This document shows, one piece after another, positions 43,071-52,144 of a stretch of DNA of 64,000 nucleotides. Location of the stretch: assembly GCF_047345415.1 (NCBI RefSeq), contig NZ_JBLFEP010000002.1, forward strand, positions 434,001 to 498,000, in the 5' to 3' direction. Source of the DNA: Maribacter_C sp947494565 (lineage in GTDB: Bacteria > Bacteroidota > Bacteroidia > Flavobacteriales > Flavobacteriaceae). The notes below the pieces were generated by a model. That model saw only the letters and a list, made by a program, of their open reading frames with translations, did not search any database and was not told the origin of the DNA. The position numbers and the translations under genes are program-made. Every line of letters starts with the position of its first letter. The first letter of the stretch is position 1.

Positions 43071-43401
43071 ATGCAAAAACTAATGAAGAAATATATCAGC
43101 AATTTTACGATGCTGTGAACATGGCACCAAGTGAACTGGAAGACTGGTTAAAAAAAGAAGAATCGAAAGAAGTCGGTCAAGACAGTGGTGCCGAGAAGCC
43201 GTAGGCCATAAAAGCGGGAAGAGAATCATTGAGATTAAGAGAACAAAAAAAGAAGAGCTTACAGATGATGATTACGACCATATGAATAAGGTGGCCGGGT
43301 ATATCAATCGGCATACCGCACAACGGCCCGATGGCGATGTAGAAGACTCCAACTGGCGCTATAGTTTAATGAATTGGGGCTACGACCCCTGTAAATCATA
43401 A
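43071..43401 (+). pseudogene. DUF3140 gene disrupted by two single-base frame changes
   Basis: Read across frames, the region gives a normal DUF3140 protein: KTNEEIYQQFYDAVNMAPSE, LEDWLKKEESKEVGQDSGAE in one frame up to a stop near 43204, then VGHKSGKRIIEIKRTKKEEL, TDDDYDHMNKVAGYINRHTA, QRPDGDVEDSNWRYSLMNWG in the next frame to the stop at 43401. The first frame also lacks an in-frame start: the ATG at 43071 is one base out of phase, across an A5 run. Two separate one-base losses point to decay rather than programmed shifting. It sits 3 bp before the DUF421 gene. Confidence 0.85.
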
Positions 43402-43404
43402 GGA

Positions 43405-43926
43405 ATGGAAAAATGGTTTAAATTTTCTTGGGATGGCCTTATCGCAATTAGTCTCACAGGAATAGGAATTTATATAGCAATCCTGTTGTTGACTCGATTA
43501 ATGGGCAAACGAAGCTTTTCGAAAATGAGTAGTTTTGATTTTGCCATTACTGTGGCCTTGGGCTCCATGGTAGCTACTACGGTTTTATCGAAATCGGTCA
43601 GCTTATGGCAGGGTATTGTAGGGCTCACTATTTTGTATTTTCTGCAATTGGCCATGGCCTATCTCAGACGTTTCCCTGTCATTTCCGACTTGACCGATAA
43701 CAGGCCTTTATTGCTGATGAGGGGAAGCGCGGTATTTCATGAAAATTTGAAAAAAGCTAGGGTTACGGAGTCTGATTTGAAGGCCAAACTCAGGGAAGCG
43801 AATGTTCTTGAACTGTCACAAGTGCGCGCCGTGGTCTTCGAAACAACAGGTGATATTGCCGTGTTGCACACCGATGAAGATGGCCAACAGGTTGAAGATT
43901 ATATCCTAGAAGGAGTAAAAGAGTGA
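43405..43926 (+). CDS. DUF421 membrane protein
   Basis: The 173-residue protein has three N-terminal helices (IAISLTGIGIYIAILLLTRL, FDFAITVALGSMVATTVLSK, IVGLTILYFLQLAMAYLRRF) with the DUF421 motif RLMGKRSFSKMSSFDFAI, and a cytoplasmic domain with RPLLLMRGSAVFHENLKKAR and the AVVFETTGDIAVLH strand. Relatives include YetF/YdfR of Bacillus spores and stress; function unknown. It follows the DUF3140 remnant, and may share its transcript. Confidence 0.92.
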   Translation: MEKWFKFSWDGLIAISLTGIGIYIAILLLTRLMGKRSFSKMSSFDFAITVALGSMVATTVLSKSVSLWQGIVGLTILYFLQLAMAYLRRFPVISDLTDNRPLLLMRGSAVFHENLKKARVTESDLKAKLREANVLELSQVRAVVFETTGDIAVLHTDEDGQQVEDYILEGVKE

Positions 43927-44053
43927 TTACTTGTCGATATAAAATTATAAAGAAAAACCGCCGATTTCAATCATTAGTTTTTCGTAGTGATTGGAAATTT
44001 AAACTGACAACTGGTTTAAAGATTGACTTCTCAGAAGAACATCGCACAAACAA

Positions 44054-44082
44054 AAAAGAGGGCTTTCGCCCTCTTTTCCTTT
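44054..44082 (+). terminator. Intrinsic terminator of the DUF421 gene
   Basis: AAAAGAGGGC (44054-44063) and GCCCTCTTTT (44068-44077) form a 10-bp stem with a 4-nt TTTC loop, followed by CCTTTTTT; the A-run on the other side also makes it usable from the minus strand. Confidence 0.92.
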
Positions 44083-44100
44083 TTTAAACTTTCTGTTCCT

Positions 44101-44220
44101 TTATGAGAATCTTATCAATCTCAAGGCGGTATGTCTTCTATGGTTTTTCCAGCTCTCATGGCGAGTCAATGACCTAAAAGTAACTGCGCTATTTTCTAAT
44201 TGTTTTCTTGTATGTTTCAT
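44101..44220 (-). CDS. Possible 39-residue basic small protein
   Basis: The ORF begins MKHTRKQLENSAVTFR with an AAGGA ribosome-binding site 11 bases upstream and an A-rich start region, as usual in Bacteroidetes. It is rich in Arg and His and has no membrane helix. It lies in a 390-bp stretch otherwise empty of genes. I cannot name it; it might be random. Confidence 0.35.
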   Translation of the reverse strand: MKHTRKQLENSAVTFRSLTRHESWKNHRRHTALRLIRFS

Positions 44221-44424
44221 TTTTTATTTCCTTAACTTACTTTTGTGACGGGCGCATTATGCACCCTTATCTACACGGTTTATTAGACGTAGAACCATCT
44301 TTATAATTACATTGTTGTGAAGAGTTTAACATATAGATTTTGAGCATTTTATTTAGGAATGATTAACTAGATAAAAATGAATTCAGCGAAACTCTTTGTT
44401 TAGAATTATTTTGCCTATCCATAT

Positions 44425-44448
44425 AAAAAAACCGCCTGAAAAAGGCGG
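44425..44448 (-). terminator. Intrinsic terminator of the long AraC-type gene
   Basis: CCGCCT (44432-44437) pairs with AGGCGG (44443-44448); the A-run 44425-44431 gives the U-tract on the minus strand, 25 bp past the stop. Confidence 0.85.
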
Positions 44449-44472
44449 AGTAGATGCGACTAAAGTATTGAA

Positions 44473-45504
44473 CTATGCTGTTATGGTGCTATTGTTTTGA
44501 TGTTCTTGGTAATATTTTGGGCTACAGTTATATTTTTGCTTGAATATTTTTGAAAAATAGCTTCTGCTGGTCAGTCCTATAGTATAAACAATTTCGGAAA
44601 TGTTCAAATCAGTGGTTCGTATCAATTTTTCTGAAGTCTCAACTCTAATATTTCTAATATAATCAGATACTGTTCTGTCATGTAACAGTTTGAAACCTTC
44701 CTGTAGTTTTGAAGGAGACATCCCTACCTTTTTGCTCAAGTATTCCAAACTATAATTGACTTCTGGGTAGTTTTGAATGAAGCTTGAAAGTTCCTTGATG
44801 TTGTCCATTTCCTTTCTAGTAAGAGAACCAAAGTTCTGTTTAGCATTTTTCACATCTTCATTGTGTTGTTGAATTTCCAGTGCTAGCATCGTATGAACAA
44901 TGCCTTTTATCAGTAATCGCCTTACGATTCCACCTTGTTTCAACGTTTCTAATTGCTGCATTTGTTCGGCGATTTTCAAATTATAAGAACCTGTATATGC
45001 GAATATTTCTTTTCCTTCTTTGGGCATGAACGTTTTTAAAAGCTGTGTTTGTAGCAAATTGACTGTTTCATCTTCCTTGGCTTGGGCATGCGTGTTTACG
45101 ATAATGCTGGCTAGTTTTACAGCTTGGTCTTTTCTGAAAAATAAAACGGTGTCCTTGCTTGGGTCGCTCGCGAATATTCCAGTTTGAAATTGGTTCAAAG
45201 ACCTTTTTGTACCATTTACACCGAAACTGTGGTTCATTTGTCCTTTGGCGCAATACAAAAAGTGTATGGGATTGGTAACAGGTGTGTTTCTGATAAGTAG
45301 TGTGTCCTCTTTAAAAGTAACGTCATATTCGACGAAAGAAATGTTTCGATTTATAGCTACACCTATTATTTCGCCGTGAACTAAATCATTATCAAGTACT
45401 AATCCATACTCTTTTTGGCTGGCGTTTAAGCGTCCGCCCAAATCCTCTTTTAATTGTGTAAAGGTTTGTGCAACATTATTTGTTTTAAGTTCTATTATTT
45501 TCAT
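44473..45504 (-). CDS. AraC-family transcriptional regulator
   Basis: The 343-residue protein has an N-terminal sensing part (about 1-220) with a small-barrel pattern (NISFVEYDVTFKEDTLLIRN, HFLYCAKGQMNHSFGVNG) and a C-terminal AraC double HTH (about 235-335: VNYSLEYLSKKVGMSPSKLQ, DLNISEIVYTIGLTSRSYFS, KIFKQKYNCSPKYYQEH). The ligand is unknown. It is bounded by a good terminator on one side and a 608-bp gene-poor gap on the other, so it may govern something beyond it. Confidence 0.93.
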   Translation of the reverse strand: MKIIELKTNNVAQTFTQLKEDLGGRLNASQKEYGLVLDNDLVHGEIIGVAINRNISFVEYDVTFKEDTLLIRNTPVTNPIHFLYCAKGQMNHSFGVNGTKRSLNQFQTGIFASDPSKDTVLFFRKDQAVKLASIIVNTHAQAKEDETVNLLQTQLLKTFMPKEGKEIFAYTGSYNLKIAEQMQQLETLKQGGIVRRLLIKGIVHTMLALEIQQHNEDVKNAKQNFGSLTRKEMDNIKELSSFIQNYPEVNYSLEYLSKKVGMSPSKLQEGFKLLHDRTVSDYIRNIRVETSEKLIRTTDLNISEIVYTIGLTSRSYFSKIFKQKYNCSPKYYQEHQNNSTITA

Positions 45505-46112
45505 GTTTTTTTCTTTTTAGATTTAAGGTTTCATTTTTTCGAGCATCTTTCATGATGATGATTTACATCGTTGAAAGATGAATTCTGATGTGATGCCGTG
45601 AATACAAAGAGAGCAAGTCGCGCTCCCCCTGGAGATAGCGTACGAAAAGGATTTTCGGACAGGGCAATTTAACGTGTTTGACTGAGAGACAGTCTATAGC
45701 CGAACCAAGAAACACTTAAGTGTTATACTCCAATTCTTGATTGGTCATTCCTAGAATGAAATTATCAGGTTGGGTATCCTCTTTTTCCTTTGAACTAATT
45801 TTTGACCATGTTCGACCCACTCGGGAATTGGTTTTGCTTCTGTCACTCTTTTCTTCCATGGTTGTAGCTATCGTAATTTCGGTATTCTGTATTTCCATTC
45901 CTTGTACTGTACAAAGGTCACAACTAGACCCGCTTCTTTCCTTACACAATTTTCGCATTCTGTTATATAATTATGGGAAAACACCCTATTTCTGACTTAA
46001 AACGTTCAGATGTTGATGGGTTTAAGAGAATTCTACCGATTCTTAGAAGCCATTGTCTACTTTCCCTTTTGGGATATACGGTCCCTCAACAAAAGCGAAA
46101 ATCGAACTACCT
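45505..46112. other. 608-bp gene-poor region
   Basis: Lies between the AraC-type gene and the GH15 gene. Apart from one doubtful minus-strand ORF (45716-45958) I see no gene, RNA or terminator. Confidence 0.55.
45716..45958 (-). CDS. Doubtful small ORF
   Basis: An 80-residue frame with a CDLC pair near the start and a hydrophilic, Lys/Ser/Thr/Glu-rich rest. An internal Met (MEIQNTEITI) with AAGGA directly before it might be the true start. No family is recognised; coding status is uncertain. Confidence 0.3.
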   Translation of the reverse strand: MRKLCKERSGSSCDLCTVQGMEIQNTEITIATTMEEKSDRSKTNSRVGRTWSKISSKEKEDTQPDNFILGMTNQELEYNT

Positions 46113-47915
46113 ATGGATAATTTGGATTACGGAATTATTGGAAATTGCAAAAGTGCCGCATTAATATCAAAATCAGGAAGTACGGATTGGTGCTGTCTAC
46201 CGGAGTTCGATTCGGCATCCGTTTTCGCCAAACTGCTTGATGATGAAATTGGAGGAAGCTTTGGGTTTACGGTAAATGATTCATACACCATAGAACAGCA
46301 CTACGAGTTGAACACCTGTATTTTAATAACAGTCTTTACTTCTGGCGATGACAGTTTTGAAATACATGATTTTATGCCAAGATATCGTATTCAAAATGGC
46401 AAACATCACGCTCCACCAGAGCTTATACGTTTCGTGAAATTAATTTCAGGATCTCCGAAATTCAAAGTCGACTACAACCCTAAACTAGAATACGCTAGAG
46501 GCGAGACCAAAACCTATATCAAAGAACATTTCATTGCAAGCCTGACACGGGAGGTAAAATTTGACACAGTGTTTTTATATACTTCCTACAATAAGAAATC
46601 AGTAGTGCATCAAAAGGAAATAACGATTAACGAAGATGGTTTTTTTCTTTTGGGATATAATGAAAAAATAATACCTCCCAATATTGAGAAAGTATTTATG
46701 GAGTTGGAACGTACCAGAATATACTGGCTTGATTGGTCTGAACGTACGAGCACCTACCAAAAATTCGATTCGGAGATAAAGCGGAGTGCATTGACCTTAA
46801 AACTATTGAGCTACGATAAGACCGGTGCCGTTTTAGCAGCGGCCACGACCTCGTTGCCCGAAGCCATTGGCGAGGAGCGCAATTGGGATTATCGTTTCTG
46901 TTGGATTCGTGATGCATCAATGGTCATTAAAGTGGTTTCTGAGCTAGGTCATAAGAATATCGCCAGAAGATACTTAAATTTCATAATCGATTTAATGCCC
47001 GACAAGGACGAGAAATTACAAATAATGTACGGCATACACCGTGAGAAGAAATTGACCGAAGAGACCTTAGACCATCTAGCGGGCTATAAAGGTTCAAAGC
47101 CGGTTCGTGTGGGAAATGCGGCATATGAGCAAGTTCAAAATGATATGTACGGCATTCTAATGGATGTCATTTATAACCTCATAGATAAATTCCCTATTGA
47201 AATCGAAAATGGCGAAGAATTATGGGGAATCACCAAAGGAATCGTTTGGATTGTGGAAAAACACTGGCAGGAAGCGGACAAGGGCATTTGGGAGTTTCGC
47301 TCAGAAGACAAACATTTTACCTTTTCAAAAGTACTATGTTGGACGGCCATGGACCGCGCAATCAAAGTAGCTGACAAATTGAACAAACAGCACAAAATAG
47401 AGAAGTGGAAGCCTTTGGCGGATAAAATCAAGGAGGATATCATGGAAAATGCTTGGAACGAGGAAAAACAGGCATTTACCCAATCATATGGCTCTGAACA
47501 TATGGATGCCTCCGTGCTTTTAATGCAATCATACGGTTTTATTGAGGCCAAACATCAAAAATATATAAGTACGGTAATGGCCGTTGAAAAAGACCTTTGC
47601 AATGAAGGCCTACTGTATCGATATACAAATAAAGATGATTTTGGGAAACCGTCCTCTTCTTTCACCATTTGTACGTTCTGGTTTATCAATAGTCTTTTTA
47701 AGATAGGGGAGGAAGAAAAAGCGCTCGAACATTTTGAGCGGGTTTTATGTTATGGTAACCATCTGGGCCTCTTCAGCGAGGATATTGATTTTGATACCAA
47801 AAGGCTGCTTGGAAACTTTCCCCAAGGATATTCGCACTTGGCTCTTATCGAATGTGCGGTTAACTTCTCCGAAAAGACAGAAGAGTCTGTATTGCGAGAA
47901 GAAATGCGGAAGTAA
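46113..47915 (+). CDS. GH15-family glycoside hydrolase (glucoamylase/trehalase-like)
   Basis: The 600-residue cytoplasmic protein starts MDNLDYGIIGNCKSAALISK, the classic N-terminus of the group, followed by STDWCCLPEFDSASVFAKLL. The (alpha/alpha)6 core has LPEAIGEERNWDYRFCWIRD (the conserved substrate-binding WDYRFCWIRD), KGIVWIVEKHWQEADKGIWE (general acid region) and SSSFTICTFWFINSLFKIGE. Relatives include trehalases, which would suit an osmotic-stress block; the exact substrate is not decided by sequence. Open frame upstream of 46113 lacks an ATG. Confidence 0.93.
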   Translation: MDNLDYGIIGNCKSAALISKSGSTDWCCLPEFDSASVFAKLLDDEIGGSFGFTVNDSYTIEQHYELNTCILITVFTSGDDSFEIHDFMPRYRIQNGKHHAPPELIRFVKLISGSPKFKVDYNPKLEYARGETKTYIKEHFIASLTREVKFDTVFLYTSYNKKSVVHQKEITINEDGFFLLGYNEKIIPPNIEKVFMELERTRIYWLDWSERTSTYQKFDSEIKRSALTLKLLSYDKTGAVLAAATTSLPEAIGEERNWDYRFCWIRDASMVIKVVSELGHKNIARRYLNFIIDLMPDKDEKLQIMYGIHREKKLTEETLDHLAGYKGSKPVRVGNAAYEQVQNDMYGILMDVIYNLIDKFPIEIENGEELWGITKGIVWIVEKHWQEADKGIWEFRSEDKHFTFSKVLCWTAMDRAIKVADKLNKQHKIEKWKPLADKIKEDIMENAWNEEKQAFTQSYGSEHMDASVLLMQSYGFIEAKHQKYISTVMAVEKDLCNEGLLYRYTNKDDFGKPSSSFTICTFWFINSLFKIGEEEKALEHFERVLCYGNHLGLFSEDIDFDTKRLLGNFPQGYSHLALIECAVNFSEKTEESVLREEMRK

Positions 47916-48044
47916 AGGAAAATACAACTGTGCTGGTTTACAAAACAACAGGTGCTTTTTGAGCATCCGAATTAAAATTAATCGTTTTACAGTCAAGGCA
48001 ACAATGTAAACGCGATTATTTTTCTTTCTTTAAATAAACAGATT

Positions 48045-48875
48045 ATGTTTGAGATTTTTTCTAGTGCCGACGCTTGGGTTGCTTTGTTGACCCTTACTTT
48101 TTTAGAAATTATTTTAGGGATAGATAATATTGTCTTCATCTCTATCGCAGCCGATAAATTACCCGCCGACCAAAAGAAAAAGGCTACGAATCTAGGCTTG
48201 ATCATGGCCATGGTACAGCGTATACTACTGTTAATGGGTGTATCGTTTTTAGTCGGCTTGAAGGAGCCTTTTTATACCTTTGATACGTCATGGTTTCAGA
48301 TGGGTGTAAGTTGGCAAGCTTTGATATTGTTCTTTGGCGGACTTTTTCTTTTGTATAAAAGTACATCGGAAATTCACGAAAAGCTTGACACTCCCTTAGA
48401 GGGAGAAAAAAACCTAAAGGCCAAAAAAATAACTTCGCTGCGCAGCGCAATTATTCAAATTGTAATTATTGACTTCATCTTTTCAATAGACTCTATTCTG
48501 ACCGCCGTAGGTATGACGAACGGTATTGGACAACACCCAAACGATGCATTGATTTTAATGATAATAGCGGTAGTAATATCCATTTTAATCATGATGTTAT
48601 TCGCCAATCCTATTCGGGTTTTTATTGGCAAACATCCGTCGATGCAGTTGTTGGCATTATCGTTTTTGATATTGATTGGCTTCATGCTGATTACGGAGGC
48701 GGCCCATCTTTCCGATACAGTTGTTTTCGGACAAACAGTCGGTGCCATACCTAAAGGCTACCTCTATTTTGCCATAGCCTTTTCACTATTGGTCGAATTC
48801 TTGAATATGAAACTCAGGAAACGAACAAGCACTATTGAAAACGATTTTTCACGAAACACTGAACAAGAAAAATGA
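48045..48875 (+). CDS. TerC-family membrane protein
   Basis: The 276-residue protein has about seven helices and the TerC signatures EIILGIDNIVFISIAADKLP and IDFIFSIDSILTAVGMTNGI, with paired acidic residues inside helices. TerC/Alx proteins are linked to tellurite resistance, manganese export and alkaline pH. Its last 4 bp overlap the next gene's earliest ATG. Confidence 0.94.
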   Translation: MFEIFSSADAWVALLTLTFLEIILGIDNIVFISIAADKLPADQKKKATNLGLIMAMVQRILLLMGVSFLVGLKEPFYTFDTSWFQMGVSWQALILFFGGLFLLYKSTSEIHEKLDTPLEGEKNLKAKKITSLRSAIIQIVIIDFIFSIDSILTAVGMTNGIGQHPNDALILMIIAVVISILIMMLFANPIRVFIGKHPSMQLLALSFLILIGFMLITEAAHLSDTVVFGQTVGAIPKGYLYFAIAFSLLVEFLNMKLRKRTSTIENDFSRNTEQEK

Positions 48876-49762
48876 AGGTAAATGAAACTAGCATAATGTA
48901 CATAAGACGTATATTAGTCTATCGAATCGTAATCGCACTATCGGTAAGTCTTTCTATGGGATGCGCTTCAAAAAAACCACTTCAAAATGAAACGGTACTA
49001 GTAAATCAAGGTCAAAGTCCGATAGTAAAAGATAATCATGATGACATCGGAAAAGTAGCTTTGGTTGAAACAGCGCCGTTATCAAGTTTAGCTACTCCAC
49101 TTAAAATTTCAATTTTCAGTCCGTCCGAAATTAGAAAATTAACTCGGATAAAAAAACGTGTTAAAAAAAATGCAGATTACTTAGTTCCGAAGTATCCCGT
49201 AGCCGACCAAATCGTACGCAATTATACCGAAAGTAAAAATAAAGAGCCAGGTGGCGATTGCCTAGGTGCATGCAAAGCAAGGTTTCATAGGGCTTATAAG
49301 GGGATACATGGACATCCCATTTATAAAGATTTACCAGAGAACATCGCTACAAAGTATTATTCCCCGCAGCAGGTTTTCGATCATTTGTATGCCTCCACTT
49401 TCGGACCGCACAAGGGCTGGAAAACACTACCCAGAAAATATAGGGCAAGAGGTGGCCCCGGTGCAATTGCAAACGCCGGTATGGGTACTTTGGTAGACTG
49501 GTTCGGCATTTGGAGCGGAGAATTGCGACCTGGCGCTGTAATGCAAGTCTGGAAAAGAAAAAATGATTACAAGAAGGTAGTACGAGGTATTCGAGAAAAG
49601 GACTTTGATCCTTTTGGGCATTCCTTTATCTTCCTAGGATATGAAAGAGATGCTCACGGCGAAGTAACCGGTTTGCGAATCGCCGACCAAGGTTATCAAA
49701 GTTATAGGCCTCTGGTGCCGAGGGATTATGAAGTGTGGTGGGCAGTAAATTTGGAAATATGA
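48872..49762 (+). CDS. Lipoprotein with papain-like (NlpC/CHAP-type) pattern 1
   Basis: The product has up to 296 residues; a start at MYIRRILVYR (48896) is likelier than the ATGA-overlapping one. It has a lipobox (SLSMGC). The C-terminal half gives a plausible Cys-His catalytic pair: GGDCLGACKARFHRAY (Cys) and DPFGHSFIFLGYERDAHGEV (His), then LRIADQGYQSY. The ELRPGAVMQVWK segment resembles the GDxVxF strand of NlpC/CHAP amidases. The assignment is by pattern only. It could cut peptidoglycan peptides; it follows terC directly and precedes a similar gene. Confidence 0.6.
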   Translation: MKVNETSIMYIRRILVYRIVIALSVSLSMGCASKKPLQNETVLVNQGQSPIVKDNHDDIGKVALVETAPLSSLATPLKISIFSPSEIRKLTRIKKRVKKNADYLVPKYPVADQIVRNYTESKNKEPGGDCLGACKARFHRAYKGIHGHPIYKDLPENIATKYYSPQQVFDHLYASTFGPHKGWKTLPRKYRARGGPGAIANAGMGTLVDWFGIWSGELRPGAVMQVWKRKNDYKKVVRGIREKDFDPFGHSFIFLGYERDAHGEVTGLRIADQGYQSYRPLVPRDYEVWWAVNLEI

Positions 49763-49790
49763 TACCAAATTTTGAAAAATAATAATAACG

Positions 49791-50642
49791 ATGATGAAAT
49801 GTATAGCAGATAGCTCCGTTAGTAACTTTAGAGGAGTTAGCACTTTTATAAAATCTTGGATCATGCTATTTTTTACATTGTTTTTCTTTTTGTTTGGTTG
49901 CCAGGATGAAAAACCATCCGTAGCAACGAATGACCAAATTGTGGATAGCTACTTGTATAAAAAAAGTGTTGATGCAGTTGATGCCGAAGAAGCCGCAACG
50001 CCTTTTGAGTCCTTACCACCTGCGAGTACTGATTCTCTATCTTATGGAGATACTAAACTTGACATCGGTAAGGTGCGACTGAATTTAAAACAACATTTTG
50101 ACAACGGCAGCATCACAATTGATAGTGTAAAAACAGTATTCGCGGAACAATTGACAGATAAACTGATTCCGTATTGGTACGGAACTCCCTGGAGTTTCGA
50201 GGGGCATACTGCGATACCGAAAAAGGGAAGAATAGCTTGTGGTTATTTCATATCGACCACGTTGCGGGATATGGGACTGAAACTCAATCGTTACAAATTG
50301 GCACAAAAATCTCCTATAGACGAGGCAAAAGTTATTAGTTGCGGAGCTCCGATTACTTCAATTACTCAAAGCGATTCAAAAGAAGCTTTTCTAGAATTAA
50401 ACAGACTAACTACAGATGGTATTTATTTCATCGGTTTTGACAAGAGCCATGTGGGCTATTTATTGAAAAAGAGAGGAAAACTATTTTTGGTACACTCCAA
50501 CTATCTTAGCCCTACATCCGTCTGCATTGAGCGGTTAGAAGATTCTAGGGTATTCGAAAGCTTTTCTACATTTCATTTGGTAGATATTTCAAACAATGAA
50601 TTATTGCTTGCAAATTGGTTGGGTAACGAACCGATATTTTAG
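49791..50642 (+). CDS. Lipoprotein with papain-like pattern 2
   Basis: The frame allows 283 residues; MLFFTLFFFLFGCQDE (49863) is probably the true start, giving a lipoprotein of 259. A Cys followed by a helix (KGRIACGYFISTTLRDMGLK) and a His on a strand (FDKSHVGYLLKKRGKLFLVH) have the order and spacing of papain-like amidases. Sequence identity with the gene before it is low; only the layout is shared. Substrate unknown; a periplasmic peptidase or amidase is the inference. Confidence 0.58.
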   Translation: MMKCIADSSVSNFRGVSTFIKSWIMLFFTLFFFLFGCQDEKPSVATNDQIVDSYLYKKSVDAVDAEEAATPFESLPPASTDSLSYGDTKLDIGKVRLNLKQHFDNGSITIDSVKTVFAEQLTDKLIPYWYGTPWSFEGHTAIPKKGRIACGYFISTTLRDMGLKLNRYKLAQKSPIDEAKVISCGAPITSITQSDSKEAFLELNRLTTDGIYFIGFDKSHVGYLLKKRGKLFLVHSNYLSPTSVCIERLEDSRVFESFSTFHLVDISNNELLLANWLGNEPIF

Positions 50643-50749
50643 CGATTTCAATTCCATTTCTTTGCCATATAATTAATAGAGCTATTTATTACTTGCATTG
50701 CGGCACTCTATGATATGCTATTTCCTGAATTTTAGGAAAAAGTTAAGTC

Positions 50750-51571
50750 ATGTATAAAATCAGCATAATAGGTATTCTAGTTCAATTGGTAATATCCACA
50801 TCTTGTTACTCGCAAGACAATGATTCGCCTTATTCGTGGGACTGGAAAAAAGACGGTATATGGCTTGGTGCTGGATTCGGTGGTTCTGTTGGAGGCCTTT
50901 TGATAGGAAAAGAAAAAACGCCTTATACTGAAGAACAATTAAATGCACTTGATAAGAACGACCTTTTCGTACTAGATCGTTGGGCCGCTGGAAACTATTC
51001 TAAGAATGCCAGTGTTGCAAGTGACTATCCTTTCTATGGGTCTTTTGTCGTTCCATTTGCCCTACTTCTTGACGATAAAATAAATAATGAAACCGCAACC
51101 GTATTAGGACTCTACCTAGAAAGTTTGGCAACTACTTCGGCTATATTTACCATCACGGCAGGTCTGGTAGATAGACCTCGACCTCTTGTTTTTAGTGAAG
51201 ATGCACCGCTCGAACGACGACTACGGAAAACCAGTAAGCGTTCGTTCTATTCGGGTCATGTGGCAGCATCTGCGACCGCAATGTTTTTTGCGGCAAAAGT
51301 ATATAGTGATTTTCATCCCCGGTCTCCTTTACGACCGTATTTCTGGACAGCGGCTTTTACAGTTCCCGCTGCAATAGGATACTTGCGGTTAAAAGCAGGG
51401 AAGCACTATTTAACGGATATCGTACTCGGTTACACTTTAGGAGCCTTAACCGGATATTTGGTTCCTGAGCTTCATAAGAAAAAAGAGAAAAGCTTTCAAC
51501 TATACCCAAGTGCAGGATTGACCCCGATGGGTAGGGAAGTAAATGGACTGGCCATTAGATATTCCTTTTAA
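50750..51571 (+). CDS. PAP2-family lipid phosphatase, exported
   Basis: The 273-residue protein has a signal peptide (1-21), hydrophobic helices and the PAP2 triad motifs: LVDRPRPL, SFYSGHVAASATAMFFA, and YLRLKAGKHYLTDIVLGYTL (the last for SRxxxxxHxxxD with R, H and D kept). It removes phosphate from lipid phosphates, e.g. undecaprenyl or phosphatidic types, on the outer side of the membrane. Confidence 0.92.
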   Translation: MYKISIIGILVQLVISTSCYSQDNDSPYSWDWKKDGIWLGAGFGGSVGGLLIGKEKTPYTEEQLNALDKNDLFVLDRWAAGNYSKNASVASDYPFYGSFVVPFALLLDDKINNETATVLGLYLESLATTSAIFTITAGLVDRPRPLVFSEDAPLERRLRKTSKRSFYSGHVAASATAMFFAAKVYSDFHPRSPLRPYFWTAAFTVPAAIGYLRLKAGKHYLTDIVLGYTLGALTGYLVPELHKKKEKSFQLYPSAGLTPMGREVNGLAIRYSF

Positions 51572-51693
51572 ACCATCTTTTTTATTTCCGTCGTATTTCA
51601 TCCTGTCCCAAAAACCACTACTAAAGATGCTTGTAAAATGACATTTAGTTGGCTTACTAAACAAACACCAAAAGAACTTAAAATAAGATACCT

Positions 51694-52125
51694 ATGGAAA
51701 AAGAAGTACAAACAACACGTGTTCAAAACATATTCAGAATCCTGTTGGCAATCTTTATGATTTACGCAGGTGTCAGCCACTTAACCTTCAATCGAATAGA
51801 TTTTCAGGCTCAGGTACCGGATTGGCTGCCTATGAGCAAAGATTTGGTCGTCATTTTATCTGGAATTGTTGAAATAATGCTAGGTCTCGCCTTATTGTTT
51901 TGGAAGAAACAACGCGTGAAAATTGGATGGGCATTGGGGCTATTCTTTATCCTCGTATTCCCTGGAAATATTTCTCAATATCTTGAAGGAAGAGACGCGT
52001 TCGGAGCATTGGATTCTGATAGAGCACGATTGATTCGGCTTTTCTTTCAGCCCGTCCTTATTGCATGGGCATTATGGTCGGCTGGATCATGGAGAGCATG
52101 GAGAAAAACAAAAAAAGAAGTATAA
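51694..52125 (+). CDS. DoxX-like membrane protein
   Basis: The 143-residue protein has four helices (IFRILLAIFMIYAGVSHLTF, DLVVILSGIVEIMLGLALLF, GWALGLFFILVFPGNISQYL, LFFQPVLIAWALWSAG) with the DoxX-type GVSHL and the NI..YL positions. Function unclear, possibly quinone or redox related. It is 19 bp before the MDR reductase gene; they likely form a unit. Confidence 0.85.
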   Translation: MEKEVQTTRVQNIFRILLAIFMIYAGVSHLTFNRIDFQAQVPDWLPMSKDLVVILSGIVEIMLGLALLFWKKQRVKIGWALGLFFILVFPGNISQYLEGRDAFGALDSDRARLIRLFFQPVLIAWALWSAGSWRAWRKTKKEV

Positions 52126-52144
52126 CAATATAAAAGTATTAGGT

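Noticed and set aside
43190..43210. Programmed -1 frameshift in the DUF3140 gene
   Set aside because: There is no slippery heptamer or following pseudoknot, and a second frame break lies near the start, so decay or error is simpler.
45741..45995. 84-residue plus-strand frame with hydrophobic segments in the gene-poor gap
   Set aside because: No ribosome-binding site and no family pattern; it mirrors the doubtful minus-strand ORF.
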